In this document: one piece after another, positions 1-11,459 of the stretch | Numbering within the stretch: position 1 is the stretch's first letter | Layout: each line of letters begins with the position of its first letter | Assembly (NCBI GenBank): GCA_029204225.1 | Contig: CM055095.1 | Location: 47,320,510-47,380,509, forward strand | Length of the DNA stretch: 60,000 nt | From: Diphasiastrum complanatum | Taxonomy: Eukaryota > Streptophyta > Lycopodiopsida > Lycopodiales > Lycopodiaceae | Direction of reading: 5' to 3' | Position numbers and translations under genes: made by a program | Notes under the pieces: generated by a model | Databases searched by the model: none | What the model was told of the DNA's origin: nothing | Seen by the model: only the letters and a program-made list of their open reading frames with translations

Positions 1-1250
1 TTTCTTCTGTAGATTAATGTGAATATCAATTGAATTAGGAAAGTAGAATTCAATGAAACCATTTTTGCACGTGGTTGAACTACATCTTGTACTTGTTCCA
101 TAACATCTTTCGCTTCAGCTACCTGCATGTGGAGCACCCTTCGAGACAGGAGATTAACTTAGGCTTATAGATGGGTATATGATAGAAAAGATGGAGTTCG
201 CCTCTTCCGTGAATATTCCTTGTCTCGTGTGCAATGTAAAATTATCTCTTTTTAGAAAATGCACAATGAGCCAGTCATGCAAGCATGGGTGCTAGCGTGG
301 GATGGACCTGGTTCAGAGTGATATGTAGGCTTCTTGATTCATACCAATGCTCTAGATTTCTAAACAAGAAAATCTACATGCATCGACTTCATGTCAATCC
401 TACCGTGATCCAGATGATAGATAAGGATAAACAAGCAACTGAACGTGTCATCTACATGCTTGTAGATCTTCCTAATGATTTTGAGAAGTCATTGGAAGCT
501 CGCATTAGAGACTTTAACCAAAAATCAATTATAGTTAGACTGGACCACAATTGGAGTTGGAAATTGATCGTAGACTGGACGTGCATATAGGAATCACCAA
601 CCTGGGTGTTGAAGGATCATTTGTTGATGGAAGGCATCAGTTCCGTTCATCATCTTATAAGCCACGAACACTGATCTTTACTCCAACCCATAGAAAATTA
701 TAGCATGTATTTGGAAACCAGATTTGGTTGGTTACATAACACATATTTCTAAAGGGTTGCAAATGGATTTGCAGGTTCACCAATCATTGATGGTACAGTA
801 TCAACAGCTGTCTGAATAGGATTGAAGCTGGACTTGCATGGGAGTCTTAGAATCGGAGGCATGTTTTGGTTTAGACAAGCTTTTCAGGTACCTACAAGTT
901 GATGAATGTTGACTTTGTTTCTCCACGACTAATGTTGGTATCCCAAACTCATGACGCGACAGTAAATATCAAACCAGGATGTATGGTACTAAATTAATGT
1001 TGGGTTTGCAGAGAGGCCATTTAGAAATGTTTTGCGAAGTAACAAAAACTAAAAGCTAAAAGCGCAAGGAAGATCAGTGTATGGACTGAAGGGATTTAAA
1101 GGCGGAAGCATATTGAGGATTCAAAATTTGTGAGCACAACCTTAAGGACACATGTCTCATCTGGATTTTGCATTAAGTTCCAGCTTGTAGGAGGAGCTTT
1201 TATTGCTTTGTCTCAGTAGTTTTCGGTTGTGCTTCTTCGGGCCTAGCATA
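1..1250 (+). other. Degraded coding-like sequence, unidentified
   Basis: A reading frame of 101 codons is open at 285-590. Stretches in the other two forward frames also look protein-like, for example at about 200-300 and 590-720, where a frame change keeps apparently continuous composition. No start, splice sites or family motif could be fixed. I read it as a possible decayed gene or gene fragment with frameshifts. It could equally be non-coding. I see nothing else in 1-1250. Confidence 0.2.
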
Positions 1251-1649
1251 AACAAAGTCTTCCATTGTGGCTTGTGTACTTACAAACTTAGCTACCTCTG
1301 CTATTATCTGTTCTTGGAGTTTGTAACAAAGTGAAAGTTAAAGCTTATTATGTGGTTGTTGTCTTCAATAGTATGAAATATGGTCAAAGCTTAAATATTG
1401 TATTTTGTTTTGTTTTTTTGTTTACTTGAGCTATGAAATTGTTGTTATTACACCTTTTGTGACAAATACAATTCATCAATAAGTTTTCACCAATAAGAAC
1501 TGATCTCTATCAAATTATAATTTTGCGATTGTGTTTTGTTTTGCAGGACATATAGACAATGTCTTCCATATTGGAAAATGATCGAATTTCAAAGATGCGT
1601 CCTGAAGATTACTTTATTGATGGTTTGTGATCGTTGAAATTGCGAATAT

Positions 1650-1810
1650 TGAGAAACTGAGAACTGAGAAATTGAGATTTTGAGAAACTGAGATTCTAAG
1701 AAATCGAGAAACTGAAAAACTAGGATTTTGAAAAACTGGGATTATGAGAAACTGAGATTATGAGAAACTGAGAAACTAAGATTTTGAGAAACTGAGATTC
1801 TGAGATTTTC
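1650..1810. repeat. Degenerate minisatellite of GAGAAACTGAGATTxTGA type
   Basis: About ten imperfect copies of a short unit built from GAGAAACTGAGA and ATTTTGA or ATTCTGA follow one another. Unit length varies (about 9-20 bp), so it is a decayed minisatellite. It lies in AT-rich non-coding sequence with no gene beside it. Confidence 0.75.
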
Positions 1811-2399
1811 ATCGTGAATGTTGTGAATAGTGATCGTGAAAAAACAAGATTATCGTTATAGTCAATTCAATTGCCAATTTTTTGTTAATTTCTTCTTAGC
1901 TTGAGAAGCATAGTATTTTATCTTTTACAACCACAATGACAAGCAATATTTGCACAAATGGCTACGGACCAAGACACTATATAGATCTTGAATTTTTATT
2001 TATTTATGAAGTCAATCATGACATTTTCAACGTCTTTTTTCTATTGAATCATCATATTCCGTCGAACACCATTCGAGCAAATGTTGTGCAATGTTTTTTG
2101 CTAAGTTTAAGAGAAAATGATTATGATGCTACAATTTGAAAAGAACTGTACAAAAACGATCCAATTTTTAAAATCCAATATGAGCAAATCACATTATTTG
2201 AAACATACATAACATTTTACCAACAACGACAATCAATCGCCAATACATTGTGACAACTTCAGCTTTTGTTTGTTTTGGGTTTGCAAATGCAAGAATTATA
2301 AGCTAGTAGTATATCATTATGACACTGATTCAGCAATAACAATTCGAGAAATTGTGACATGTTGGATTAGTCTCCTTCTGACTAATCGACTAATCGGTT

Positions 2400-2570
2400 T
2401 TAATCTTCATCCGTTGTTTATCCAGTTTTGCGGATTTTCCCATGTCTTTACACAATCTACAGTTTTACAAGTGCTTTTACACAGTCTGCAAAATTACACG
2501 GAGTTTTACAACAGTGTCGCATTTTCTCTCACTTCGGCTTTTACGCATTTTTCACAAAAAATGAGATGCA
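2400..2570 (+). repeat. Dispersed LTR fragment, related to 25150-25260 on the other strand
   Basis: This stretch matches the reverse complement of about 25150-25260. Shared landmarks in the same order are TTTTGCGGATTTTC, the TCTTT..ACAATCT block, ACAGTCTGC or TAGTCTGC, and ACAACAGTGTCG. The other copy lies inside the long minus-strand LTR at 24150-25450, so this is a piece of that LTR family in the opposite orientation. Confidence 0.6.
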
Positions 2571-2800
2571 AACACCAATAAAACTTGATCAAACTTGAAT
2601 GAAATGAAAAAGTACTGTTGATATCCATACAAAACCAGCAAGCTACTATATTTTACATGTGTGGATCCAAAAATAGCAAATATAGATCATTCTACACATA
2701 GAATTGCAAGCAATCACCAAGATAGTGCACCAATGGATAGTAAAGCCCAAGAGAACCATGTATAAGCATGAAATGAGATAGAGAAGAGAGAAGATTGCTC

Positions 2801-3070
2801 TCTCCACGAGTTACATCCTTTTATAGCAGGTCCAAATCCTATTTGGCCACTTGGCTTTCCCACCAAGATGCTAACCCTACTAATTTTGGGTCTCCACGAG
2901 TTACATCCTTTTATAGCAGGTCCAAATCCTATTTGGCCACTTGGCTTTCCCACCAAGATGCTAACCCTACTAATTTTGGGTCTCCACGAGTTACATCCTT
3001 TTATAGCAGGTCCAAATCCTATTTGGCCACTTGGCTTTCCCACCAAAATGCTAACCCTACTAATTTTGGG
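2801..3070. repeat. Three tandem copies of a 90-bp unit
   Basis: Units begin at 2801, 2891 and 2981 with TCTCCACGAGTTACATCC and are almost identical; the third has CACCAAAATG where the others have CACCAAGATG. Because 90 is a multiple of three, reading frames stay open through the array on both strands, giving apparent repeat proteins that are artefacts. The near-identity points to a recent expansion. The flanks are AT-rich and non-coding, possibly an LTR. Confidence 0.95.
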
Positions 3071-3599
3071 TCTAGATTCGATGTACCCAACTATTCAAAT
3101 TGAATCTACTCAAACTTGCATTCTAACTTTCTCACACTTTCAAAAAGTGTTTATTCAAATGAAATTTAGACTAATGAACTTTGAAAAGTCAACCTCTAAG
3201 TCTAAAACAAGTTTTGGCCTCAATATGCCAAATATGAAAATATAGCAAAATGTGATGAAACTAGTTGAATCTTTCACAGATAGTTTGCTTGGATGGTTCA
3301 GTACTTGTTTTGTGGATCCCTAGCCTTGCTTGGTAGTGAGTTGGACTTCCTTGGACTACTCAGGGGTGTCTCAATCCAGATAGTCTCCTCCTAGGATGGG
3401 TCATCTCCTAGAACTCGTGCAGTCAGCAAGTTCACCTTCACCTCGAATTGATTGCATAGCTAGTTGAGATGGCAAACTCATGAAGCCAAGTTAAAGGTCC
3501 TTTGCACCCCTTTACATGTCACCACAACTTAAATATAAGATCCAACTAGTTAGTCGATGCTATTCCATGCTTTGTATGAACTACCATAACATACATACA

Positions 3600-3603
<4 letters not shown>

Positions 3604-3676
<73 letters not shown>
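3604..3676. repeat. (TG)n microsatellite, 73 bp
   Basis: An uninterrupted TG run follows a short CATA run (CATACATACATACATG). The poly-Cys/Val and poly-His/Thr frames across it are not genes. Confidence 0.98.
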
Positions 3677-3677
<1 letters not shown>

Positions 3678-3679
3678 GC

Positions 3680-4900
3680 AAATAATTATTGTGCAGTGTA
3701 GCACTTATGAGAAAGAGGCAAGAAGGGTGTAAGCACAGCCACACCTCACGAGTTTTGACTACTAGCCATCTACATGGGGGTCACATGAGGCAAGTTGTTG
3801 TCTGGTCTTGTGCAAGAATAATTTGATGTTTGATGGGGTGTGGGGTGTGGGGTTGAACAAGCATTTGTATAGGAGATCTATTGATCACAAGGATGGTGCC
3901 TGAATGGGCATCAAGGCTTGAATAGGCACAATATGTAATTCCTTGTTGGTGCAAGTTTGTAGATGATCATTATATCATATGTACGAGGATTGCCTTTATT
4001 GGGGTGCAAGTGTGGTCAATTCTAGCAATGTGGCTTGTCAACCAAGATGGAGGAGTGTTATTGAATCAATGTGTTGTTGGACAGTTAAAGCATGGGCACC
4101 TTTGTTGGGCAAAAAATTTGAATTGGCTTTGTAGGTTTGGTTGAATGCATAGCTAGGCAAAATTATGGACATGTCAACTCTAAAAGGGACAAAAGATTTA
4201 GTGAATAGTTAGTAGCATTGCCCAAATGTTTGGCTTGATGTCCATGGCAAGTCCTAGTGCATTCCCTACTTGGTATGTATGCATACCTATGAAGCTAAAG
4301 GTGTAAAGTTGAAAGAAGAAACTCTTTTCAGATGTGGACCAACCAAGACCATAAGAAGTTGTCAAGCATCGTTTCCAATTTTATGCTTCAAATTTTTGGT
4401 CAAAATATAATTGTGGATGTAGCTTCATGTCAGATCATCATTAGAGTAATTGATTAATGCTATGGACCATGGGAATGCAACTTAAGTGATTGAACAACTC
4501 AAATTGTCCTCAATGTTGGACACTAATGATATATCTCTACCAATATCTCAACACGTTTTATAACATGTTGGAAAAGTTTGTATGAATGCAAAGTTCTACC
4601 CCTAGTTCAACTCATGACATGTACAAAAAGAGGGCCTCTACACATACCCTAATTGGTGCTTAGCTCAAAAATCAGGTTGTGTTGCATTCAGGTAATAAGG
4701 ACTTTAAATAGATGTTTTCAATCCTCAAGAGCGATTGATTGCATACTTAGATCTATCCCATTGATCATCTACCTCCAATGGATTGAGCTAGAGTCACAAT
4801 CTTGATCAAGACCAGCAAGAGCAATCAAAGAGTGTACAAATAGACAAAGAAGACTTCACACATGTGAAGTGCAATCCCTTATACGGCCTTTTAGCAGAGT
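3680..4900. other. No gene recognised
   Basis: Non-coding, AT-rich sequence with stops in all frames. The copia RT scrap begins just after it, so part may be decayed copia internal sequence, but I found no motif to prove it. Confidence 0.4.
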
Positions 4901-4904
4901 TGGC

Positions 4905-5080
4905 CTTGTGTAAGGAATTTAAAATGCAAGATCTTGGTCACTTACACTACATTTTTGGCTTGAGGTAGTTGGGACTTATAATTATAGTTTTGGTCAATCC
5001 ACTTCGATTATGACAAATTTCAACATGGATGTGTGCAAAAAAATAGAAACTCCAATGGAGCATCATGTAAGAGATCCAAA
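4905..5080 (+). pseudogene. Ty1/copia reverse transcriptase fragment
   Basis: The forward translation gives F-K-M-Q-D-L-G-H-L-H-Y, then about 40 residues on F-N-M-D-V-C-K-K-I-E-T-P-M-E. These match the end of the copia RT domain (the LGxLHYFLG box and the later CKPVxTPM box). The FLG box has changed and a stop follows. No neighbouring RT or RNase H is readable, so it is a short relic. Confidence 0.7.
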
Positions 5081-5297
5081 TGAAATCAATTTACATGTGT
5101 ACGTGGTGACCAAGTTGAGTCCCAAAGTCGAGGTCCTGAATTGTAGGGATTTGGTGACACGAACATGATTCATCTAATCCAACTACCAAGTGAATTCCTA
5201 GACTAGGAGTATATATGGTTGGGTTAGATCAAGAACTAATGATGGAAAACCATAATTCTCATATTTAAGCTCATCCATTATCATTTTGATGAGAATA

Positions 5298-6227
5298 ATT
5301 TATACGGGGTTTGGCATTTTGCGAGTAAATCATCTGTGAGTTTTAAATTACGTCAAATTGATAGCACATGGCATGCTACATTGTTTTTAGGTTTTTAAAT
5401 TTTATTCTACTTTGCTTTTGGGGGTGAAATCTATTTGTATAATACTTCATTATCATGTTGTTTATTTTCTTACTAGTTAAAAGATATGTTTGCAAATCAT
5501 GTTGTCTACAAATTGTACATAGTATGCTTAATCATCGAGAAGCAAAAAACTTAATCACTTTAATTTTACATTTATCAAGCTAAAACATTTTTGTCTATTG
5601 CCAAGGATTGTTGTAAGGCCATACATTAAAAGACGATGGTATGTGGCCAAGCCTATGATAGGTATCATAAAATCAACGTTGGTAAAAAAAAAAAAAACAT
5701 GTTTATTGTATGTTCTAGATGGAGGCTATAACTTAATTATTAAGTTTATGTTGAGATGATAAAATAATAAAATATTTTCATTTTTTTTTTATCAAATTTG
5801 ATTAAAGCAATGTATTTTACATGGAAAATGGAGCATTTTTGCTTTCTGGATCATCTCAATTCGAGCAATATTAAGAAGGTTATCGCCCTTCAAAGTTTTT
5901 TAGGCTAATTTTTTTTTCTTCTAGCTTGAAAGGGGTAGCACGCCGGTTCCAACAGAAAAATGTTTTCTAGTCTAAAGAACGTTGAACTGTAATAACTTTT
6001 TTATTATTGCTCGGATTGAGATGGTCCAAAAAGCAAAAGTGCTCCATTTTTAATGTAGAATCCATTGGTATAATCAAAGTTTTTTTTTTTTTTTGGGCTA
6101 ATATGAAATGAGTATATATAAAGCCTATATATCTGATAGCATACCATGTGCCATGAAATTTTAGACATCGTTTGTAAATAAAACTCGCAAAGAATTTACT
6201 CGCAGATTGTCAAAATCCCATTTATAC
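5298..6227. mobile_element. Foldback/TIR DNA element (914 bp) with 8-bp target duplication
   Basis: The element is 5306-6219. It starts GGGGTTTGGCA.TTTTGCGAGTAAAT and ends with the reverse complement of GGGATTTTGACAATCTGCGAGTAAAT. The terminal inverted repeats extend about 70-80 bp, to the GCACATGGCATGCTA block on the left and GCACATGGTATGCTA on the right. A second inverted pair lies inside, at about 5800-5880 and 5995-6085, sharing AAAATGGAGCA, TTTTGCTTT and CATCTCAAT. The left arm has about 400 bp of extra sequence. ATTTATAC flanks both ends (5298-5305 and 6220-6227). No transposase is present, so it is non-autonomous. An 8-bp duplication suits hAT; the long inverted repeats would also suit a Mutator-like foldback. 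Confidence 0.85.
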
Positions 6228-6984
6228 TTACACTTTTTGAGATGCAATTTTGAGAGCTAGTGCCATTGTTTTCCAAGATCAAGCAAAAAGCATCAATCTA
6301 TGCATGATTTTGCTTATGTAAATGGTCAATCGAATGATACTAAATTGATTTTCTGTCCCATGTGTACTTTAAGTTGTGTTGAATGCATTTTGCCTTGTGG
6401 TCATAGTGTATTAAGGAGCAATTGCCAATCTAGCAATCATAGTGAAATTGTGGTGAAAATTCGATGCTGATCCTTGACGAGTTGATTATATGCAAATTTT
6501 AAACTTGAATAATCCTAGTGAATGACATTTTAAAAATTATATTAAAAAAAAATTGAATACAAGCCTTCTACTCACTTGGCAATTTGATGAAGATTGGCAA
6601 CAAAACAATGTACCAATTTCATTGTAAATCACTTTGAAATGAAAGCCAAAACTTATCTTACTTATATTGATGAAATATAGGTCAAATAAGCTCTTAGAAG
6701 TAGGAAAGATAGAGGGATTTGTTGGAAGAAGAGGATACGATAGTAATGAAATTGAAGTTGAAAGACAAAGTATCGGCCTCTACAGAATAATTTTCTTTTT
6801 TGATGTAAGACTATGCCTATAAAAAATGAACAAAGCTATCATGACAATCATCACGTTCGTTCTTTTAGTGATTAACTTTGAAATCATTAGCACCAAAGTA
6901 TTCCGAAATGATGTGGCATAACCAATAATCTCGAACACTGCAAACCGTGAATCCAATTTTAGGATTATGCCAAATCCTATATGC

Positions 6985-7766
6985 AAGACGTGGACGTAAC
7001 ATTCTTCCCCCCTTGAACTGCTCCTGTCCTCATAAGTGGAACTTAGGAAAATTCTTCTTTATGCTATCAACTCTCTCCCATGAATCATCATCCTTGGTTC
7101 AACCTTTTCATCGAATTAAGCACTCAAAGATAGAACAATTTCTCAATTGTTTATCTCTAGTTTTGATCACTTTCTCACGTTCCAAAGGTACACTAAGCGG
7201 TAAATTTTCTGTGTGGGATAGATCCTCATCAGATCCAACTGTATCACCTTCATGTAAACTTAATTTTAAACAGTTCACATGAAAAATTGGGTCAAGATTT
7301 GTCTTGAAGATCTAGTTCATAAGCTAATGAACCAATTCTTTGTGCAATCTTGAACAGTCCACAATATCTGGTAGACAATTTATAATGCTTTTTAGTACAT
7401 AATGTCTTAGAATATTTCTCTATTCTACCCAGTCATCAACTTCAAAATCTCTGGGAGATCTCTTAAGATCGACATAGTGCTTAGCTCTATCCTGAGCACT
7501 CTGAATACCATCCTTAGCCACTTGCAACATTTCTTGCATATCATGCAGGAAATCAGCAACCTTCTGAATCTTAATAGATTTTGTCTCCACATTAATAGGA
7601 GATCTAGGCTGATAGCCTTATATAAGCATAAAAGTACTGTAACTTGTAGCAAAATGCTTTTTACTATTGTATGCAAACTCAATCAGAGGAAGGTAATCTT
7701 ACCAATGAAATTGCCTGTGGAAACATACGTTTTCAATTTATCTTCCATAGTTTGATTAGTCCTTTC
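6985..7766 (-). pseudogene. Chromovirus (Ty3/gypsy) pol: integrase C-terminus and chromodomain
   Basis: On the minus strand this continues the pol whose earlier part lies at 9264-10682. The order is the end of the integrase core, the EFAYN-like and YGxxPRSP-like boxes at about 7600-7690, the AQDRAK..YVD..R region at about 7490, and near 7080-7130 a chromodomain-like CLIRWKG...DDxSWE motif. It ends with an FKGG-R-LRPR tail near 7005. Several frameshifts and stops break it. The chromodomain places it among plant chromoviruses. Confidence 0.85.
7762..7766. other. Target-site duplication CTTTC, left copy
   Basis: This is the left 5-bp duplication of the solo LTR. The right copy is 9259-9263. Confidence 0.9.
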
Positions 7767-7924
7767 TGTTGGAAATTAAGTCCATAGTTGTCTCCTTGGT
7801 GAATACTAGTTTCTATTTCAAGATTCTTCTTGCATGTTTATTGATCGTTGATCTAGGGTCAGTTGCAACCTACTTTGGTTCTATGCTACTCAATTGATAC
7901 CTACAAGAATCATGGCCTAATTAC

Positions 7925-8290
7925 TCGAAGTCAACTTCATCGACTTCCCAGCTAATCTACATCATAACAAAGGGTATATATCCATTCCCGTCTGTGTCTA
8001 CATTCGAATGTCACGCTATTCGAAGAACATCGAAGACCTGCCCATCTTCGACGACTTCGATCGACGGTTCACTAAACAACTTCGAAGTGTCCAACTTGTC
8101 TGACTTCTTTGACAACTTCGACCATCAAGACATCCGCAGTATCTGAAGTGTCCGAAGTCTCCGACATTACCAATGTGACCAAAGTCTTCAAAGTATTCGA
8201 CATCTTCGACTTATTTGACTACAAGTGTCTGAGAAGCATTCGACATCTTCGATGATCGACTTGTTGAGCTACTTCCCAAAATATACGAAG
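7925..8290 (+). promoter_or_regulatory. Cluster of TTCGA-containing motifs in solo-LTR U3
   Basis: ATTCGA, CTTCGA, TCGAAG and related motifs (for example ATTCGACATCTTCGA) recur more than fifteen times in about 365 bp, on both strands, upstream of the TATA box. Dense short-motif clusters in U3 often act as enhancers of plant LTRs. That role is inferred. Confidence 0.5.
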
Positions 8291-8296
8291 GGAAGG

Positions 8297-8500
8297 AACC
8301 TCCAAAGCAAAGGTTGCAGTCTAACATGAGTCACGACAAGCTACCACAAGGAATCACCAAGGCAAAGGTTGCAGTCTAATACAAGTCATCGCAAGCTACC
8401 ACAAGGAACTACTAAGCACCGTAAAAAACCACAAGAGTCAACTCTGCGACGAAGACCAGGCACCGTCTGAAACCGCAAGAGTCAACCCTATGATGATTAT
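8297..8500 (+). repeat. Two tandem duplications inside the solo LTR
   Basis: GCAAAGGTTGCAGTCTAA followed by an AGTCAxxxCAAGCTACCACA block occurs twice, about 57 bp apart. It is followed by two copies of a shorter GCACCGTxxxAAACC(A/G)CAAGAGTCAAC block about 55 bp apart. They lie between the TTCGA cluster and the TATA box. Confidence 0.8.
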
Positions 8501-8691
8501 ACGAAAACTAGAAAATTGCATTCTAGCGATTGCGGTCCACATGCAGTTGCGATAAGCGTCGTCTTGTCAAACTCCCAAAGACTTATTTACACATTGTACA
8601 GCTGTCATTATAAGTCAAATACTTCCTGAGTACGTAAAAGTACTTAGCTAGGTGTAAAATATTTATTGATATTAACTACAAGGGTGCGGTG

Positions 8692-8699
8692 TATAAATA
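8692..8699 (+). promoter_or_regulatory. TATA box of the solo LTR
   Basis: TATAAATA in a locally GC-richer setting (GGTGCGGTG upstream). Transcription would start about 30 bp downstream, near 8725. Confidence 0.6.
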
Positions 8700-9258
8700 C
8701 ATCCTCTTCATGCATTCTCAACGATGCTCCACCAACAGAGCGAATGATATCGGACATCCAAGTTACGCCTCCATTTATGGTTGTAACCCATTATTGTGTT
8801 GTCAAAGATTTCAGTGTAATATAGCCGCAAGATGCTCTTTCATTTGGGTCTAACATAGATGTTTGCATGTTGTGATTTGAATACACTCTTACTACTTGCT
8901 CACACTACTTCGCTCACTCTATTCGGATCAAGGACATCAACGACTCCTCTGATCAGATGATGGTTGTCTTTGACACCTAAGGAACTTGCATTATCACGCT
9001 GAACTATCACTATATTCTGAACTAAACTTCTCAGTAAAATCCATTTGTAGTAATGCCACACACCATATCTAATCTCCTCGACGGACTGTACTCACTCATC
9101 TGTTTGAGTATGAATTAATTTTTAAGATCTTGTTGGTAAGAACACTTGAGCTATGAAATTATCTTTGTATTTACATTCTTTTATATTGTTCTTGTTTCTA
9201 GCAGCCCATAACAACTATTTCCTTCTCTCTTCTCCATTCGCATTCCTACCTCCCTACA

Positions 9259-9263
9259 CTTTC
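9259..9263. other. Target-site duplication CTTTC, right copy
   Basis: This is the right 5-bp duplication of the solo LTR, identical to 7762-7766. Confidence 0.9.
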
Positions 9264-10682
9264 CATCTGACCATTTGATTCAAGATGATTAGAAAACTAA
9301 AACTAAGGGAAACTTCTAGTTTATGGAATATTGTTGACCAGAAAGTGACTTGTGAACTTAGGATCTCTATCACTAACAATGTCACTCGATAATCCATACA
9401 ACCAAAATAATTTTCAACAAAGATCTGGACTAAATCAAAAGCCTTAATTGTTGACGTAATTGGTATGAACACAGCTAACTTACTTGACCTATCCGCAACA
9501 ACCCAAATAGAATCATTTTGTCGTTGGATCTTTGGAAGTCCAACTACAAAATCCATCAATATGCTTTCTCATCTCTTATCATGGATATCCATTGGATGCA
9601 ACAAACCACCAGTCTTAAGTCATTCAACCTTAGCTAGTTGCAGGGCTTGTATTTAGTCACATGTGACTCGACGTATGGCTTGAGTTTTGGCCAATGAAAC
9701 TCTCTTCTGACCAAGTCGAGAGTCCTATGTATACCATGATGTCATGCACAGAGTACGTCATGACATTCAAACATAACCTTGTGTCTGAGCTCATCATCAC
9801 CAGGTACACAAACCTTTTCATTCCAAAATAACAATCCATCTCGAATGGTATATTGTTCCACAATCCTCTTATCTTTCTTTATTAGTTGAGACCCCTGTGA
9901 ACTTGACTCAACACTATCCTCATTTCTTCCAATCCAAACAATGTTTCAAATATGACCAAAATGAATATTATTTCTATATTTACCTCTCATTGAAAGATCA
10001 GTGGAAATCTGTGTGAATTGCAACTTGTTCATTTCACCAATTCAACTAAGAGCATCCACAACTTGATCCTAGTTGTCTCTTATATAACGAAATTCATGAT
10101 CGAATTCTTGTATCAATTCAGCCCATCGGGCTTTCCTCCCCCAAAGGTCATGTTGATTGCAAAAGTATTTAAGAGGCTAGTGATCCGTATACACTATAAA
10201 CTTACTACCATACAAGTAGTGTCTGTAGGTTTTAAGTGCATGGATAATTGTAAATAATTCATTTTCCTGTGTAGAATAACTCCAACTGAGGACTAGTATT
10301 TTTTTTGCTTTCAAACGCTAGTGGCCTATCATTCTGTAATAGAACCGCTCCAATTGCAGTATCACTTGCGTCGGTTCTCACCACGAAAGGTAAATCTAGA
10401 TCTGCAATCGGTAATATGGGAGCTGAAACAACCATAGTTTTCAGTTTCTCAAAACATTGATTCATTTCCTCATTCCAAACAACAAACAAACTCGGTTGAT
10501 GCCTCTTTTTCTTTTTGTTAACAATCCCTTTTGTCATATTATTGAGCGGTGCTGCTAGTTTAGCATAATCCTCAATGAATCTCTGAAAGAAAATCATAAA
10601 TCGCAAAAATGATTTAAGTTGCATCACAGTTTGCGTAATCGGCCAATCAACCACTATCTTGATTTTATCCTCGTCAATTTAA
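9264..10682 (-). pseudogene. Chromovirus (Ty3/gypsy) pol: RT end, RNase H, zinc finger, integrase core
   Basis: Reading down the minus strand from 10682: an RT tail and RNase H start (10259-10680, FLRFMIFFQRFI then VVRTDASDTAIGAVLLQ); RNase H middle (about 10020-10258, HALKTYRHYLYGSKF and VYTDH); an H2C2 zinc-finger region (about 9657-9870, with spaced His/Cys before MVYIG and EESF); and the integrase core (9264-9560, DFVVGLPK..DSIWVV.DR.SKLA.FIP). Frames shift and contain stops, so it is dead. The 5' part is cut off at about 10684 by a copia LTR-like end. The 3' part continues at 6985-7766 beyond the inserted solo LTR. Confidence 0.92.
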
Positions 10683-10684
10683 AG

Positions 10685-11350
10685 TGTTAAAAATATTGAG
10701 GATATTAGAATCATTCAAACATTAAGAATCGAATTTAGAGATTGAAGATCTATGGACAACGACAATGGAAGTAAGGTTGTCTAAGACTTATAATGCAACA
10801 GTCAGCTAGTAGAGATGGTGAACGCAAATATGTATTTGCATGATTGTAGAAAATGAAGAATGCAATCAGTGATATGAGACAAAAATTGAATACTCAGATT
10901 AAGCAAAATGATTTTGAAAAGATTACAACATAAAAGTTAGAGAAGATGCACTATATTTGCATTTGCACTTGACTACTTTCAATTGCACACTTAGTATTTC
11001 TTTAAAAGAGTGATCTAGTACTAGTAAATCCAAAGCTAAGTACTTGTAAATGATTACAACTGTTCAAATTATGGCTACTTAATCTATCATATGTTAGATA
11101 ACCATTACTTTCACCTCTTATCGCTAAATACATGGTAGGTAATTGTCAACTTTGCATACAACAACTAATAGTCCTTTGGATCAAACTAGACACATGGTTG
11201 AAATTGACATGAGGGTCAAAATAGACACCTAGGTCGAAATAGACATTGGATTGAAATAGACACATGGATCAAATATTGGATTTCGATCCTAGGAATTGGA
11301 ATAGAGTCCTAGTCTATTCAATCATTTGATCCAAGCTAGAAATTGACATG
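10685..11350 (-). mobile_element. Probable 3' LTR of a minus-strand copia element
   Basis: The low-coordinate edge reads TGTTAAAAATATTGAGG on the plus strand, so the LTR would end ...TTTTTAACA in its own sense. The other edge could be near 11350, where an A-rich stretch is followed by TGTCAATTTC in the minus sense, shortly after the copia RNase H. No target duplication can be tested because the 5' end is missing. The edges are inferred from TG/CA ends and position. Confidence 0.45.
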
Positions 11351-11459
11351 TTTTTTTAATTTTAGGGTCAAAATGTTTCAACCATGATTGTGTAGAAATT
11401 GCAAACTATGTAGGACCTTGAGTATTTATGTAGGCTTTTTCAAACAATTCCTCATTATA

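Larger units (their letters stand above)
7767..9258 (+). mobile_element. Solo LTR (1,492 bp) inserted in chromovirus integrase
   Basis: It begins TGTTGGAAATTAAG and ends CCTCCCTACA (TG...CA). CTTTC is directly repeated on both sides, at 7762-7766 and 9259-9263. Taking out the insert and one CTTTC rejoins the integrase reading frame without a gap, so the boundaries are precise. A TATAAATA box at 8692-8699 sets the sense as plus. No internal coding region, PBS or second LTR is seen, which fits a solo LTR left by LTR-LTR recombination. The superfamily is not proven; the ends suit copia or gypsy. Confidence 0.92.

Noticed and set aside
2714-3245. Long open frames on both strands with repeated peptides
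   Set aside because: They are read through the 90-bp triplication, whose length is a multiple of three. No codon bias or motif supports a protein.
3516-3744. Cys/Val-repeat and His/Thr-repeat frames
   Set aside because: Translations of the (TG)n array.
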